From contig CAIPYC010000199.1 of NCBI GenBank assembly GCA_903869185.1, positions 1 through 33,024 of the forward strand: a DNA stretch of 33,024 bases, written 5' to 3'. The stretch is from an uncultured cyanobacterium. GTDB lineage: Bacteria; Cyanobacteriota; Cyanobacteriia; Cyanobacteriales; Microcystaceae. The position numbers and the translations under genes are program-made. The notes beneath the pieces were generated by a model, which worked only from the letters and a program-made list of their open reading frames with translations, made no database searches and was not told the DNA's origin. This document shows positions 8,782 through 19,233 of the stretch, piece by piece. The stretch's first letter is position 1, and each line of letters begins with the position of its first letter.

Positions 8782-9651
8782 CTAGAAGAGCGAGCCTGTG
8801 AGCATTCCAAGCATAAGAACAAAGCCAATGGTCACATTTTGTCCAAACATGCTTCCATAATCTAGAGAAGCTATCTGAGGAGACTTAATCCGTAGATAGT
8901 GCCATGCCCAGATTGCAGAAGAAACAATCCAGGTTAGCCAAAAACTCCAATTAAGTCTTAGCAAGATCGCCAGTATTGCCAGAAGAATTGCTGTCAGGAC
9001 ATAAAAGAAAATAATAGCTTCTGGAGCATATTTACCAAAAAACAGTGCGCTGGATTTAACTCCTATTTTGCAATCATCATCCCGATCGGCCATTGCGTAA
9101 AGTGTATCAAAGCCCAACGTCCATGTAATGGTGGCTAGCCATAACAACATGGTTGAGCCTTCTATTGTGTTCGTGACGGCGCTCCAACTGATCAATACTC
9201 CAAATCCCCAGGCCAAGCCCAAAACCAGTTGAGGCAAAGGAAAAACCCTTTTGGCAAGTGGATAAGCCACAATCACAGGAACCGCTAAAACCGATAGCCA
9301 GAAACTCAGTGGATTAAGATAAAAAGCAAATAAGGCTGCGCAGATTAAAGATAGCAAACCTACTCCAATGGCCACTTTAAGAGAAAGACTTCTAGATGCC
9401 AGGGGACGATTTTTCGTTCGCTCTACCAGCGGATCCAGGTTGCGATCCCAAATATCGTTGATCACACAGCCTGCCCCACTAATTGCCAGGGTTCCCAATA
9501 TGATCACGCAAACCAGTTGCCAAGGGGGCTTGCCACCTGTAGATAAAATCACTGCCCAGAGCGCAGGTATCATCAGGATCAAGCGTCCAGCCGGCTTATC
9601 CCAGCGAAGGAGTCGGATGATAGTTAACCAAACCGGTTGGGGGGAAATCAT
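8782..9651 (-). CDS. UbiA-family 4-hydroxybenzoate polyprenyltransferase
   Basis: A membrane prenyltransferase of 289 residues. Both Asp-rich metal sites are visible: NDIWDRNLDPLVERTKNRPL near residues 65-85 and YAMADRDDDCKIGVKS near 185-200, within about eight hydrophobic helices. In cyanobacteria this subfamily attaches a solanesyl chain to 4-hydroxybenzoate, the first committed step to plastoquinone-9. It is often annotated ubiA or plqA. It is divergent from the exopolyphosphatase gene, sharing a 150-base intergenic region. Specificity for the ring substrate is inferred from lineage, not from a residue. Confidence 0.92.
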   Translation of the reverse strand: MISPQPVWLTIIRLLRWDKPAGRLILMIPALWAVILSTGGKPPWQLVCVIILGTLAISGAGCVINDIWDRNLDPLVERTKNRPLASRSLSLKVAIGVGLLSLICAALFAFYLNPLSFWLSVLAVPVIVAYPLAKRVFPLPQLVLGLAWGFGVLISWSAVTNTIEGSTMLLWLATITWTLGFDTLYAMADRDDDCKIGVKSSALFFGKYAPEAIIFFYVLTAILLAILAILLRLNWSFWLTWIVSSAIWAWHYLRIKSPQIASLDYGSMFGQNVTIGFVLMLGMLTGSLF

Positions 9652-9801
9652 AAGGCAACTAGTTAGAGATTGGTTTAGAGATTGGAGTGCGAATAAATAT
9701 TATAATTGGTCTGGGTTTTAACCGATTTATTTATCAAGATCTCAATTATCCTTCCATCAACCAGTTGTTTGGCAAAATAATTTAACATCAGTCTGTTCTT
9801 C

Positions 9802-11445
9802 ATGATTAATACTCTACAGCTATCCCAGATCAAGAATCTACATGGTACCAATGACTGTCTTGTTCTAGCCGCTATTGACATTGGTACTAATTCAGTCCAC
9901 ATGATTGTTGTACGTATTGATCCGTCTCTTTCGGCTTTTAGTACTATTGCAAGAGAAAAGGAAACTGTAAGATTGGGAGATAGGGACCCTAAGGGCAATT
10001 TGACCAAAGAAGCTATGGACAGGACTATAGCTGCGCTGCAGAGATGTTGCGATCTAGCTCATTCCCTAGATGCCAATAACATAGTTGCAGTTGCAACCAG
10101 TGCCACTAGGGAGGCGCCTAATGGTAAAGAATTTCTTCAGGAAATTGTAGATAAGGTAGGTATTAATGTAGATCTAATCTCCGGACAGGAAGAGGCCAGA
10201 AGAATATATTTGGGAGTTCTCTCTGGTATGGATTTTAACGAACGACCCCACATCATTATTGATATAGGTGGAGGTTCAACTGAGCTAATCCTGGGGGATA
10301 GTGAAGATTCCAGATTTTTAAGCAGTACCAAGATAGGTGCTGTACGATTGACTCAAGAATTTGTCAAAAATGATCCAATTACTCCAACCGAGCAGATCGC
10401 TATGCGTGGTTATATTAAGGGGATGCTAGAAAGACCCATGGATGAACTAAAGTCAAAAATACCTTCTGGATTGGATTTGGGACTAATTGGCACCTCTGGT
10501 ACTATTGAAACCCTATGTGCTGTTCATGCCATGAGTAAACTTGGCTATATTCCTAACCCGCTCAATGGCTATCAGATGAAGCGTCGCGATATCCAAGAGA
10601 TAGTGCGCAAATTTGCCAGTTTTTCTTGCAGTGATAGAGCTATGATTCCGGGAGTTTCCGAACGGCGTAGTGAGATCATTTATGCTGGTTCACTAATCCT
10701 ACTAGAAGCAATGAACATGTTGGAAATTCAAACTATCACTCTGTGCGAAAGGGCGTTGAGAGAAGGAATCATTGTAGATTGGATGCTTGCTCATGGCTAC
10801 ATTGACAGTCGTCTTTGCTATCAAAGCGAAGTTCGTACTCGCAGCGTCATGAAAATCGCGCGCAAGTACAATACAGATCTTGACCATGCGAAACATGTGA
10901 CCAGTTTTGCACTTTCTCTTTTTGAACAAACCCAAGGCATTCTTCATTCTTGGGGTTCAGCAGAAAAAGAATTGCTTTGGTCGGCATCTATTCTTCATAA
11001 TTGTGGAGTACACATAAGTCATTCAGCTCACCATAAGCATTCCTACTATCTTATTCGCAATGCTGAACTACTAGGATATACCGAAATAGAATTGGAGCTC
11101 ATTGCCAATATTGCTCGGTACCATAGACGCAGTAAGCCTAAACGCAGACACGATTCCTATGGACTATTGAGTGATCATCAGAAACAAATAGTGCGGGAGC
11201 TCAGTGCTATTTTACGGCTTGCCGTTGCCCTTGATCGCCGCCAGACCGGAGCGATAGCCCAAGTTGACTGCAAATATGATCCCGAATATCGTTCTCTTCA
11301 CCTGCACCTATTCCCTCAACTTTTTGATGACGACTGTTCTCTGGAATTATGGAGCCTCAACTACAAGAAACCTGTTTTCGAAGAAGAGTTCAAAATCAAA
11401 TTGGTGACTACATTAGCTAGAATTCCCATTGAATCTCATAACTAG
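9802..11445 (+). CDS. ppx: Exopolyphosphatase / pppGpp phosphohydrolase (Ppx/GppA)
   Basis: The 547-residue protein has the sugar-kinase/actin-like N-terminal half (AAIDIGTNSVHMIVVRIDP near residue 28, ATSATREAPNG, and the second phosphate loop IIDIGGGSTELILGD) and a C-terminal HD-like domain (ASILHNCGVHISHSAHHKHS, then IARYHRRSKPKRRH). It would trim phosphate from polyphosphate and perhaps hydrolyse pppGpp. The length is that of the long two-domain form. The first ~25 residues precede the conserved fold and could be a start-site overextension. The 3' end overlaps the convergent TPR gene by 29 bases. Confidence 0.95.
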   Translation: MINTLQLSQIKNLHGTNDCLVLAAIDIGTNSVHMIVVRIDPSLSAFSTIAREKETVRLGDRDPKGNLTKEAMDRTIAALQRCCDLAHSLDANNIVAVATSATREAPNGKEFLQEIVDKVGINVDLISGQEEARRIYLGVLSGMDFNERPHIIIDIGGGSTELILGDSEDSRFLSSTKIGAVRLTQEFVKNDPITPTEQIAMRGYIKGMLERPMDELKSKIPSGLDLGLIGTSGTIETLCAVHAMSKLGYIPNPLNGYQMKRRDIQEIVRKFASFSCSDRAMIPGVSERRSEIIYAGSLILLEAMNMLEIQTITLCERALREGIIVDWMLAHGYIDSRLCYQSEVRTRSVMKIARKYNTDLDHAKHVTSFALSLFEQTQGILHSWGSAEKELLWSASILHNCGVHISHSAHHKHSYYLIRNAELLGYTEIELELIANIARYHRRSKPKRRHDSYGLLSDHQKQIVRELSAILRLAVALDRRQTGAIAQVDCKYDPEYRSLHLHLFPQLFDDDCSLELWSLNYKKPVFEEEFKIKLVTTLARIPIESHN

Positions 11446-12127
11446 AATGATTTTTTTGAAGTTTTGCCAATTCCTGTTGAGCAGCTTGGTATACTTCCGG
11501 ATTATGTTGATCGGCGGCTAGAGTCATTGCTTTGCGGAAATTGACAATGGCATTTTCTTTTTGACCAAGTTCTTCCAGAAGCAGGGCTTGGTTAAAGTAG
11601 GCATCTAGATAATCAGGCTGTAGCTTTATAGCAGAATTAAAAAATTTTTTTGCCTGATTGTACTCACCCAGATTCATATAGACCAATCCCAGATTATTAA
11701 AAGCCAAGTAATTGACCGGATCGATTTCCAAAACTTTTTGATAGTCACCCACAGCCTTGGAATACTCCTCGAGTTCGAGGTAGATATTGCCGCGATTCAC
11801 GTAGGCTTCCACAAATTGCTTGTTCAAGAAGATCGCTGTACTGAAATCTTCAATGGCTCTCTCCTTTTGATGTAGATGATAATAGGTCAACCCCCTATTG
11901 AAGTAAGCATCAACTGCCTGTGCATCCAGCCTTAATGCCTCGGTCAAGTCGTTTAAGGCCTGAGTGTATTCTCCCTTGTTGTTCTTCTCCAGGGCCTGTT
12001 GAACTAAAATTTTAGAAGAATTCTTTTCGCTCATTGGTATAGGACTGCTTAGACCATTTGAGGAGTAAACCGCTAGTTGTCCCAAATTGATAACCAATCC
12101 AAGCAGTAAAACTTTTTTTAAAGACAT
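11417..12127 (-). CDS. Exported TPR-repeat protein
   Basis: 236 residues. The N-terminus (MSLKKVLLLGLVINLGQLAV) is a signal peptide or signal anchor. Residues about 40-220 are tandem 34-residue tetratricopeptide repeats: recurring A-Y-x-N-R-G/N-L-x-Y pairs such as AVDAYFNRGLTYYHL, FVEAYVNRGNIYLEL and YLAFNNLGLVYMNLGEY. Such proteins scaffold complexes in the periplasm or at the thylakoid; partners cannot be predicted. A GGAGAC-like ribosome site precedes the ATG. The last 29 bases overlap the convergent exopolyphosphatase gene, so the two 3' ends can form antisense RNA. Confidence 0.9.
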   Translation of the reverse strand: MSLKKVLLLGLVINLGQLAVYSSNGLSSPIPMSEKNSSKILVQQALEKNNKGEYTQALNDLTEALRLDAQAVDAYFNRGLTYYHLHQKERAIEDFSTAIFLNKQFVEAYVNRGNIYLELEEYSKAVGDYQKVLEIDPVNYLAFNNLGLVYMNLGEYNQAKKFFNSAIKLQPDYLDAYFNQALLLEELGQKENAIVNFRKAMTLAADQHNPEVYQAAQQELAKLQKNHSSYEIQWEF

Positions 12128-12202
12128 GTCTCCTCAACAATCACTTTTTTTGTGCTAGGGATGAATTTTAAATAACAATATAATAAACAATAACATTGCA
12201 TC

Positions 12203-12403
12203 ATGAGCAGATATAAAAAACTTGGAATGGGCTCTCGAATCGGCTATCTTTTTTTAATAAGCCTTCTGGCTACATTAATCATTTACATTTTGAGAGGAAT
12301 ACAAGTTCTGACTTTTTTGTCGGGAGGAATATTGTTATTTCTGGTCTTACTAACTACGATTCTGGGGTTGATCTATTTTTTTGAGATTACCAAGAGATTT
12401 TAG
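12203..12403 (+). CDS. Small two-helix membrane protein, unknown
   Basis: 66 residues, not recognised. A short basic start (MSRYKKLGMGSR) is followed by two hydrophobic stretches (about residues 14-31 and 36-60) and a basic end (EITKRF). This predicts a two-pass membrane hairpin with both ends cytoplasmic. No strong ribosome site precedes the ATG. The stop overlaps the stop of the convergent amidohydrolase by 4 bases. It is supported as a gene by its composition and by filling the gap exactly, but not by a known family. Confidence 0.6.
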   Translation: MSRYKKLGMGSRIGYLFLISLLATLIIYILRGIQVLTFLSGGILLFLVLLTTILGLIYFFEITKRF

Positions 12404-13617
12404 TGAAATGTTTTTCCAGTGTAACGTTCTATAAAGCGGACAAACATCTCGACTCCCATACTCAAAGATGCTTCATCAAAATCAAAACGTGGATGATGGT
12501 GAGGATAATCAAGTCCTCTTGTTTGGTTAGCAGATCCCAATAAAAAGAAACAACCCTGAACCTCCTGCAAGAAAAACGACATATCTTCTCCCCACAGTAT
12601 TTGGCATTGCGAGACTACTGAGTGCTCATTTTCCACTACATCTAAAGCTATCTCACTGACTATTTTGGTTATTTCTGAATCATTGATTACAGGTGGATAG
12701 TACCTTTTGTAGTCAAGTTCATAGCTTGCCCCTTGCCCCTGACAGATACCTGAGACTATTGCAGCAATTCTTTTGTCAAAGTAATTCTGATATTTTGGGT
12801 TAAAGTAGCGGACTGTTCCACTGATTTTGGCCTCATCAGCAATCACATTAGGCGCCGAACCAGCTTGAAAGCTTCCAATAGTAACTACCGCTGATTCAAT
12901 GGGATCGACATTGCGTGAAACAATTGTCTGCAAAGCGGTTACAATCTGTGCACCAACAACAACACTGTCAACAGTTTGATGTGGAAGCGCGCCATGTCCG
13001 CCTTTTCCCTGAATTTTTATATGGAATATGTCTGCAGCCCCTAAGATAGGACCGCTTCGCACCCCAACTACCCCCAATGGAAGGTTATTGGAAAGATGTA
13101 GCCCAAGTATGACATCTACGTCTGGATTCTTGAGAACACCCTGCTCAATCATTGGTTTTGCTCCGCCTGGCCCCTCTTCGGCCGGCTGGAAAATTATTTT
13201 GATCCTACCAGAAAGGCGATTACGATTAGCCGCCAGGTAATAGGCAGTTCCCAAAGCGATTGCTGTATGTCCATCATGTCCGCAAGCATGCATCCTTCCA
13301 CGATGTAGTGAACGATAAATAACATCGTTTTCTTCCTGGATGGGCAATGCGTCCATATCTGCCCTTAAGGCAATTGTAGGACCTGGCAAATCTCCTTCGA
13401 TAAGAACTGAAAGTCCAGTTTTAGCGATCCCGGTCTGGGGTTCAAGTCCTATTTCTCTGAGCTTTTGCTCAACAAATTGCCCTGTCAAAATCTCGAGAAA
13501 GCCTAATTCTGGATATTGATGTAAATGACGTCTCCAGTCGATTATTGTTTGTTCTAACTGCTTAATCTCAGGACGAATTTTACGGGATTCAATATCAGTT
13601 TCGGCGATGGTGCTCAT
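12400..13617 (-). CDS. M20-family amidohydrolase (N-acyl amino acid / peptide deacylase type)
   Basis: 405 residues. Metal-binding and catalytic motifs are clear: LRADMDALPIQEE near residues 85-97, HACGHDGHTAIALG near 112-125, FQPAEEGPGGAKPMI near 142-155, and a closing PHHHPRFDFDE. These mark the metal-dependent M20 hydrolases that include IAA-amino acid hydrolase, hippurate hydrolase and N-acetyl-diaminopimelate deacetylase. A dimerisation domain lies between them. The exact substrate is undetermined. The gene is downstream of rplY-purA but separated from them by a hairpin terminator, so it is probably expressed from its own promoter in 13618-13662. Confidence 0.9.
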   Translation of the reverse strand: MSTIAETDIESRKIRPEIKQLEQTIIDWRRHLHQYPELGFLEILTGQFVEQKLREIGLEPQTGIAKTGLSVLIEGDLPGPTIALRADMDALPIQEENDVIYRSLHRGRMHACGHDGHTAIALGTAYYLAANRNRLSGRIKIIFQPAEEGPGGAKPMIEQGVLKNPDVDVILGLHLSNNLPLGVVGVRSGPILGAADIFHIKIQGKGGHGALPHQTVDSVVVGAQIVTALQTIVSRNVDPIESAVVTIGSFQAGSAPNVIADEAKISGTVRYFNPKYQNYFDKRIAAIVSGICQGQGASYELDYKRYYPPVINDSEITKIVSEIALDVVENEHSVVSQCQILWGEDMSFFLQEVQGCFFLLGSANQTRGLDYPHHHPRFDFDEASLSMGVEMFVRFIERYTGKTFH

Positions 13618-13662
13618 GGACTAAACCTTTGGATATCTTAATTCTTAATCAATATATCAATT

Positions 13663-13712
13663 AAAATGAAAAGAGGAGACTATAAAACAAACAGCCTCCC
13701 TCTCTTCATTTT
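13663..13712 (-). terminator. Terminator after rplY
   Basis: A long inverted repeat: AAAATGAA-AGAGGAG on the left pairs with CTCCCTCTCTTCATTTT on the right, around a short A-rich loop. On the minus strand the outer A/T arms supply the T-run. It lies 13 bases past the rplY stop and ahead of the amidohydrolase start. Confidence 0.7.
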
Positions 13713-13724
13713 ATGATCTATTTC

Positions 13725-14018
13725 TCAAGCTTGATAAAAAAAGCTTAAATGGTAAAGGGTTTGTTTCCAAGGGTGAGCCTGAATTTCTCTGATTACAGTT
13801 TGACCATTCCACGAGAGATCTGGAATATTTAGATCTATTTTTGTTTTATTGACGAAAGCATGTCTTAAGAGAGCATATGCTTCTTTTTCTGGTAGGACTA
13901 AAGAAACAGATTCAGTTCCTTTATGTCCGTAGAGAGTAGCCGGAATGAGTCCCTTTCTTCTTAAAGCATTAGGCTTAATGTTTTCGGGTCTTTTCTGGCA
14001 TTCAAGTGCGATGGTCAT
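13725..14018 (-). CDS. rplY: Large ribosomal subunit protein bL25 (short form)
   Basis: 97 residues, the single-domain L25 that binds 5S rRNA rather than the two-domain CTC form. The motifs LRRKGLIPATLYGHKGTESV and VIREIQAHPWKQTLYHLSFF fit the family's beta-barrel core. The start is 10 bases downstream of the purA stop, so the gene is cotranscribed with purA. A hairpin terminator follows. Confidence 0.85.
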   Translation of the reverse strand: MTIALECQKRPENIKPNALRRKGLIPATLYGHKGTESVSLVLPEKEAYALLRHAFVNKTKIDLNIPDLSWNGQTVIREIQAHPWKQTLYHLSFFYQA

Positions 14019-14028
14019 CGTCAGTCTC

Positions 14029-15390
<1,362 letters not shown>

Positions 15391-15559
15391 TTATTTTTAA
15401 TATTGACACAAACTAATACTTATAGCAAAGTTCAACATGATTGTCAATGCCACCTAAGACATGTTAAGAAAAGCTACCAAGTTTAACGCTTGATTGCAGG
15501 ATCTTTTAACAAGACCATGGAAGTGTTATCGTCTGACCAAATTAGTTTATTAGTCCATC

Positions 15560-15721
15560 ATGAAAAAAGATGTTTTAACGGCCGGATTAACCGCAGCATT
15601 AGGAGCTGGAATAGTAACATCCTGGTGTGTCGGGCAGGGACAAAATCCTTTTTTAGCTCTCTTGATTACCTTGGTGGCAGGATGTTTTGGGGCTCTTTGT
15701 CATCAGGCTGATTTAATTTAA
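15560..15721 (+). CDS. 53-residue membrane protein, unknown
   Basis: The frame from ATG 15560 begins MKKDVLTAGLTAALGAGIVT and ends GALCHQADLI: two Gly/Ala-rich hydrophobic segments around a short polar turn (WCVGQGQNP), so probably a membrane hairpin. It is not recognised. A longer frame in another phase over the same DNA (15490-15711) gives an Arg/Ser-rich product with no family look and is taken as a shadow. The 3' end overlaps the convergent RNase Z gene by 9 bases. No good ribosome site is visible, which lowers confidence. Confidence 0.5.
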   Translation: MKKDVLTAGLTAALGAGIVTSWCVGQGQNPFLALLITLVAGCFGALCHQADLI

Positions 15722-16648
15722 TTGCCTTGGCACTTCTACGCTCATGAAATCATGTGCAAGGATTGTATTGGGGAAAATTGTTCTAGCCTCTTCAAGTAAG
15801 TGATTTAACTGTATTGAATTACCGGGAGCATAACGGGGACTAAAGTGGGTCATTATTAGTTGTTTCACCCCTGCATTGAGTGCCACCTGAGCGGCCATGG
15901 TAGAGGTCGAGTGGAGTCTTTCAAAAGCCAGAGAAGCATCCTGGTGAGAAAAGGTCGCTTCATGGATGAGAATATCGGATCCACTCGCTAATTCAACTGC
16001 TGAATCGCAATAGACTGTGTCAGTACAATATACTACCTTACGACCTGCTTCGGTTGGTTCGCAAAGATCTTGACCTCTAATTCTACGTCCATCCTCTAAT
16101 GTTATGGTCTGTCCGTTCTTGAGTTTGCCGTAGAGTGGTCCTGGGGAGATGCCAAGAGATTTCGCCTGCTCAACCCTAAAACGACCAGGCCTATCTTTTT
16201 CTTTTACTGCGTAGCCGAAAGCCGGTATGCGGTGTTTGAGTGGTAAGCATCTTACGGAATATTCCTCATCTTCGTAAAGCAGCCCCGAACCGGATACATG
16301 GATCTTAAGGCGATGACTGAAGTGGGTATGGGAATAACGAGTACAGGCTTTAAGGTAGTCTTCCAAGCCGGGTGGTCCGTAAATCTCTATATGCTGACCG
16401 TTGCCTGCCAATCCGCAACTAGCAAGCAAGCCCATCAATCCAAAAATATGATCCCCGTGCATATGAGTGATAAAAATCTTGCTCAACTGCGATACTTTAA
16501 CCTCAGATCGGAGAATTTGGTGCTGCGTTCCCTCTCCGCAATCAAATAACCAGACCTCGGCCCTTTGAGACAAACGCAAAGCTAAACTAGAAACATTGCG
16601 AGCTCTCGTGGGTACTCCTGAACTTGTACCTAAGAATGTGATTTCCAC
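15713..16648 (-). CDS. rnz: Ribonuclease Z
   Basis: Endonuclease that trims the 3' trailer of tRNA precursors. The 311-residue short form has the metallo-beta-lactamase zinc motif ITHMHGDHIFGLMG near residues 60-75, LFDCGEGTQHQ before it, and later zinc ligands in YCTDTVYCDS and MTHFSPRYA. The SSGVPTRARNVSS N-terminus is typical. It is downstream of, and on the same strand as, the ABC binding-protein gene, 68 bases away. Confidence 0.96.
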   Translation of the reverse strand: MEITFLGTSSGVPTRARNVSSLALRLSQRAEVWLFDCGEGTQHQILRSEVKVSQLSKIFITHMHGDHIFGLMGLLASCGLAGNGQHIEIYGPPGLEDYLKACTRYSHTHFSHRLKIHVSGSGLLYEDEEYSVRCLPLKHRIPAFGYAVKEKDRPGRFRVEQAKSLGISPGPLYGKLKNGQTITLEDGRRIRGQDLCEPTEAGRKVVYCTDTVYCDSAVELASGSDILIHEATFSHQDASLAFERLHSTSTMAAQVALNAGVKQLIMTHFSPRYAPGNSIQLNHLLEEARTIFPNTILAHDFMSVEVPRQLN

Positions 16649-16716
16649 CTTATTATTTAAATTATTTAGACTGTCAGAAATCTTTTGCCGAGTTAATATT
16701 TTCTACCACTATACAG

Positions 16717-18306
16717 TTATTTCCTCTCTAAGGTCCAAAAAGGAAAAGTTTGGTTCGGGTTTATTGCGACACCGTGCAGATTATTTTGAGCAAAGGCGTA
16801 ATCTTTGCTTTGCCAAAGAGGAATATAGGGGACATCATGAGCAATGAGTTTCTGAATTTGTATGAAAGTTTTCTGGCGTAATTTGGGATCTTGCTCCTTT
16901 CTTTCTCGATTAAGTAATTCGTTCATCTTGCTACTGTAGTAAAAAGAGCCTTGACTCTGGGATCCACCTTTTTGACATCCGTTTACAGATGAGCCACTAG
17001 AACAGAATAAAAAAGGATAGACATAATTATCTGCATCCAGAAAATCAGGATACCAATTAGCTATAGAGCTACTGTAGATACCTTCGGATATATTATGAAA
17101 AAATGCTGCTGATGCTATACTTTTAGGCTCAAAAATGAGCATTCCTTCTAAATCTTTTTTGGCCAAGGCTCTGAGCAAGGCGGCTAAAAGACTTGAATTA
17201 AGTGAGCCGGAACTATACCATATCTCAACATTGGCAGGTTCACTACTGGAAAAGCCTGCTTCAATTAGCAGTTTTCGGGCTAAAGCAATATTTTGTTTGC
17301 CAAAGACGGCTCTAGAGACTCCAAAGCTATCAGGAATCAGACTGTATACTGGCTCGCCCTGTCCTTGCAGGATCCGTTGAACCAAGAAAGGTCGATCAAT
17401 CATTGCCCCAATAGCCTGTCGAACCTTAAGAGCTTTTAGTGGGTTCATAAGCAGATTGAGACTGAGATAATTGATTGCAGAACCTCTACCTTCAATGATT
17501 TGCAATTTTTTATTCTTTGAATAATCAGACTGTAGTTTTGCTACCTGCTGGGTTGCTAGGGCTTGATAGGCAACATCGACTGTACCAGTTATTAGGGCAT
17601 TGTAGAGATTTGCAGGATTACCTGGGTAAATCTGCACCAATAATTTTGTATTTTTTGGTTTTCTACCCCAGTATTTAGCAAAGGCTTCTAGACGTATATG
17701 ATCACTGGTAATCTCCAAAAGCCTATAAGGGCCAGTACCAACAAACTTAGCGGGATTGAACTTTCCTTCCCCTATTTGATAGGCAATTGGTGAAATTGCA
17801 CAAGTACCTGGAAAAGCCAATAGGGCCGGGAAAGCGGCAAAGGGTTGTTTCAGTCGAAGTGTCAATTCATAGGGGCCAGTCGGCTCTATCTTTTCCAATG
17901 TTTCTGAGAGAAGAAATGAAGGAGCTCCTCCATTTTTGATAAAGCGCCGAAGACTAAAAGCCATAGCCTTGGCGTTGAAGGCAGTTCCATCATGAAAAAG
18001 CACTCCTTTTCTAAGTTTTATCCTATAGGTCAATCCGTCATCGCTGACCTCTGGGAAATTTTCAGCCAATTGTGGCTTAAGTTTTGTAGTGCCCAGTTCG
18101 TAGGTATAAAGAGTATCTCCCAAATTGTAGATGATCATAAGACTGGCTAGATCATAGCTATCAGCAGGGTCGACTCCTCGGGGGCTCAGTGTAGTACCTA
18201 AAGTGATGGGGCGATTAAGGCTCTTTGGTCCCGGCTGAGACTGACAACCTACCAGCAACAATGGTACTAATAACAGGAAAATACCAGAACTTCTCATTTT
18301 TGACAT
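16717..18306 (-). CDS. ABC transporter substrate-binding lipoprotein, peptide/nickel (family 5) type
   Basis: 529 residues. The N-terminus is a lipoprotein signal ending in the lipobox LLVGC (Cys 21 acylated), so the protein is tethered in the periplasm. The body shows the family-5 solute-binding pattern: SPRGVDPADSYD early, LTYRIKLRKGVLFHDGTAFNA near 95-115, PTGPYELTLRLKQPFAAFPA, FNPAKFVGTGPY, and IAHDVPYIPLWQSKDY at the end. Ligands in this family include oligopeptides, nickel and glycosides; the ligand here is not decided. No permease or ATPase gene is nearby. The start overlaps the methyltransferase gene by 13 bases, so translation is coupled. Confidence 0.93.
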   Translation of the reverse strand: MSKMRSSGIFLLLVPLLLVGCQSQPGPKSLNRPITLGTTLSPRGVDPADSYDLASLMIIYNLGDTLYTYELGTTKLKPQLAENFPEVSDDGLTYRIKLRKGVLFHDGTAFNAKAMAFSLRRFIKNGGAPSFLLSETLEKIEPTGPYELTLRLKQPFAAFPALLAFPGTCAISPIAYQIGEGKFNPAKFVGTGPYRLLEITSDHIRLEAFAKYWGRKPKNTKLLVQIYPGNPANLYNALITGTVDVAYQALATQQVAKLQSDYSKNKKLQIIEGRGSAINYLSLNLLMNPLKALKVRQAIGAMIDRPFLVQRILQGQGEPVYSLIPDSFGVSRAVFGKQNIALARKLLIEAGFSSSEPANVEIWYSSGSLNSSLLAALLRALAKKDLEGMLIFEPKSIASAAFFHNISEGIYSSSIANWYPDFLDADNYVYPFLFCSSGSSVNGCQKGGSQSQGSFYYSSKMNELLNRERKEQDPKLRQKTFIQIQKLIAHDVPYIPLWQSKDYAFAQNNLHGVAINPNQTFPFWTLERK

Positions 18307-18917
18307 TGGATTACCTGTAGACTGCCGCCAGCATATAGTTTTTCTCTTATCTCGCGATAACCAGTTGACTCGAGCAATTGCTTTAAATCAGTATTGAGAA
18401 ATTGCCTGGCGGTTTCTGTTTCAAATAAAAAAATAAATAGACTTAAAGCCGGCCAGACAAGAGAATTTATAGGGCGGTGAAGATCTAGAAAGACAAAATA
18501 TCCTCCAGGTCTTAAAACTCGATAAACTTCCCTAAATATCTGTTCCAATTCGACCAAATCCATCTCGTGCATAGCAACACTACTGTGGACAATATCAAAG
18601 CTGGAATCATCAAATGGTATATCCTGAGCCAGAGCTTCGACATATTTGGCTAAAGGCACCAATCTAGCTGCCCTCTCAAGAGCTCTAGCAGATGCATCTA
18701 GCCCTGTTACATTAGGAAAACTCTGTATTAGGTATTGAGTGGCCTGACCACCTCCACAGCAAAGATCTAGAACCCGACTCTCTCTAGAAAGTCTTAGCTC
18801 TTGGAATGGCAAAAAGTGAAATAGCTTTTCTCCCCCTATCATGGAGGCAGCGACAAAGGAGATACCGTTATAAAGAGCAGGAAACTGATAGCTCCATTTT
18901 CTTAGAATCGTAGCCAC
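18294..18917 (-). CDS. Class I SAM-dependent methyltransferase
   Basis: 207 residues with motif I VLDLCCGGGQATQYL near residue 50, acidic motif LDASARALERA, and FDIVHSSVAMHEMD and VLRPGGYFVFLDLHRP for motifs III-IV. This resembles methyltransferases of the UbiE/type-11 kind. Substrate unknown. The GTG start at 18917 is supported by an AGAGGA ribosome site 8 bases upstream. It overlaps the ABC binding-protein gene by 13 bases, an odd pairing. A hydrophobic stretch (VWPALSLFIFLFE, near residue 160) could dock it to the membrane. Confidence 0.88.
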   Translation of the reverse strand: MATILRKWSYQFPALYNGISFVAASMIGGEKLFHFLPFQELRLSRESRVLDLCCGGGQATQYLIQSFPNVTGLDASARALERAARLVPLAKYVEALAQDIPFDDSSFDIVHSSVAMHEMDLVELEQIFREVYRVLRPGGYFVFLDLHRPINSLVWPALSLFIFLFETETARQFLNTDLKQLLESTGYREIREKLYAGGSLQVIQCQK

Positions 18918-19011
18918 AAATAAGTCCTCTTGTTCGGGTCTTGTGTTGTTGGCAAGCCTTGATTTAGATATTCATTTTACCGAAAAGATCCCAAGATATG
19001 TCACTGTATTT

Positions 19012-19170
19012 TTCATCTGTTGTGGAGAGAAATTGACAGGAATTGACCATAACCCCCATCGTCATCAAGTGGTAGAGATACCTCCAACACAAGGTTCCCT
19101 ATATTCTCTGATATTTACCGGGATAAGTGGGACAATTTTGTTGAGAGCTTTGGATTTACCGACTGGATAG
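19012..19170 (+). pseudogene. IS66-type transposase relic (zinc-finger segment)
   Basis: An in-frame stretch reads FICCGEKLTGID, RHQVVEIPP, then GTILLRALDLPTG before a stop. This matches the order of the N-terminal zinc-finger region of IS66 transposases (CxxCG..L.GI, then RQVxxIPP, then GT..RA.LPxG). The rest of the transposase is absent and part of the Cys pattern is lost, so it is a decayed fragment. It ends 64 bases before the NOS promoter. The flanks 18918-19011 and 19171-19233 hold nothing else I can identify. Confidence 0.6.
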
Positions 19171-19233
19171 CGCAATGGACTTTTAAGCATATAAGCAGTA
19201 AGTCAATCTAGAGCGAATATCATTGTATATTAA

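Noticed and set aside
15490-15711. 73-codon ORF upstream of rnz
   Set aside because: Its Arg/Ser-rich product has no membrane or domain pattern; the 53-codon frame from 15560 on the same strand is the more protein-like reading.
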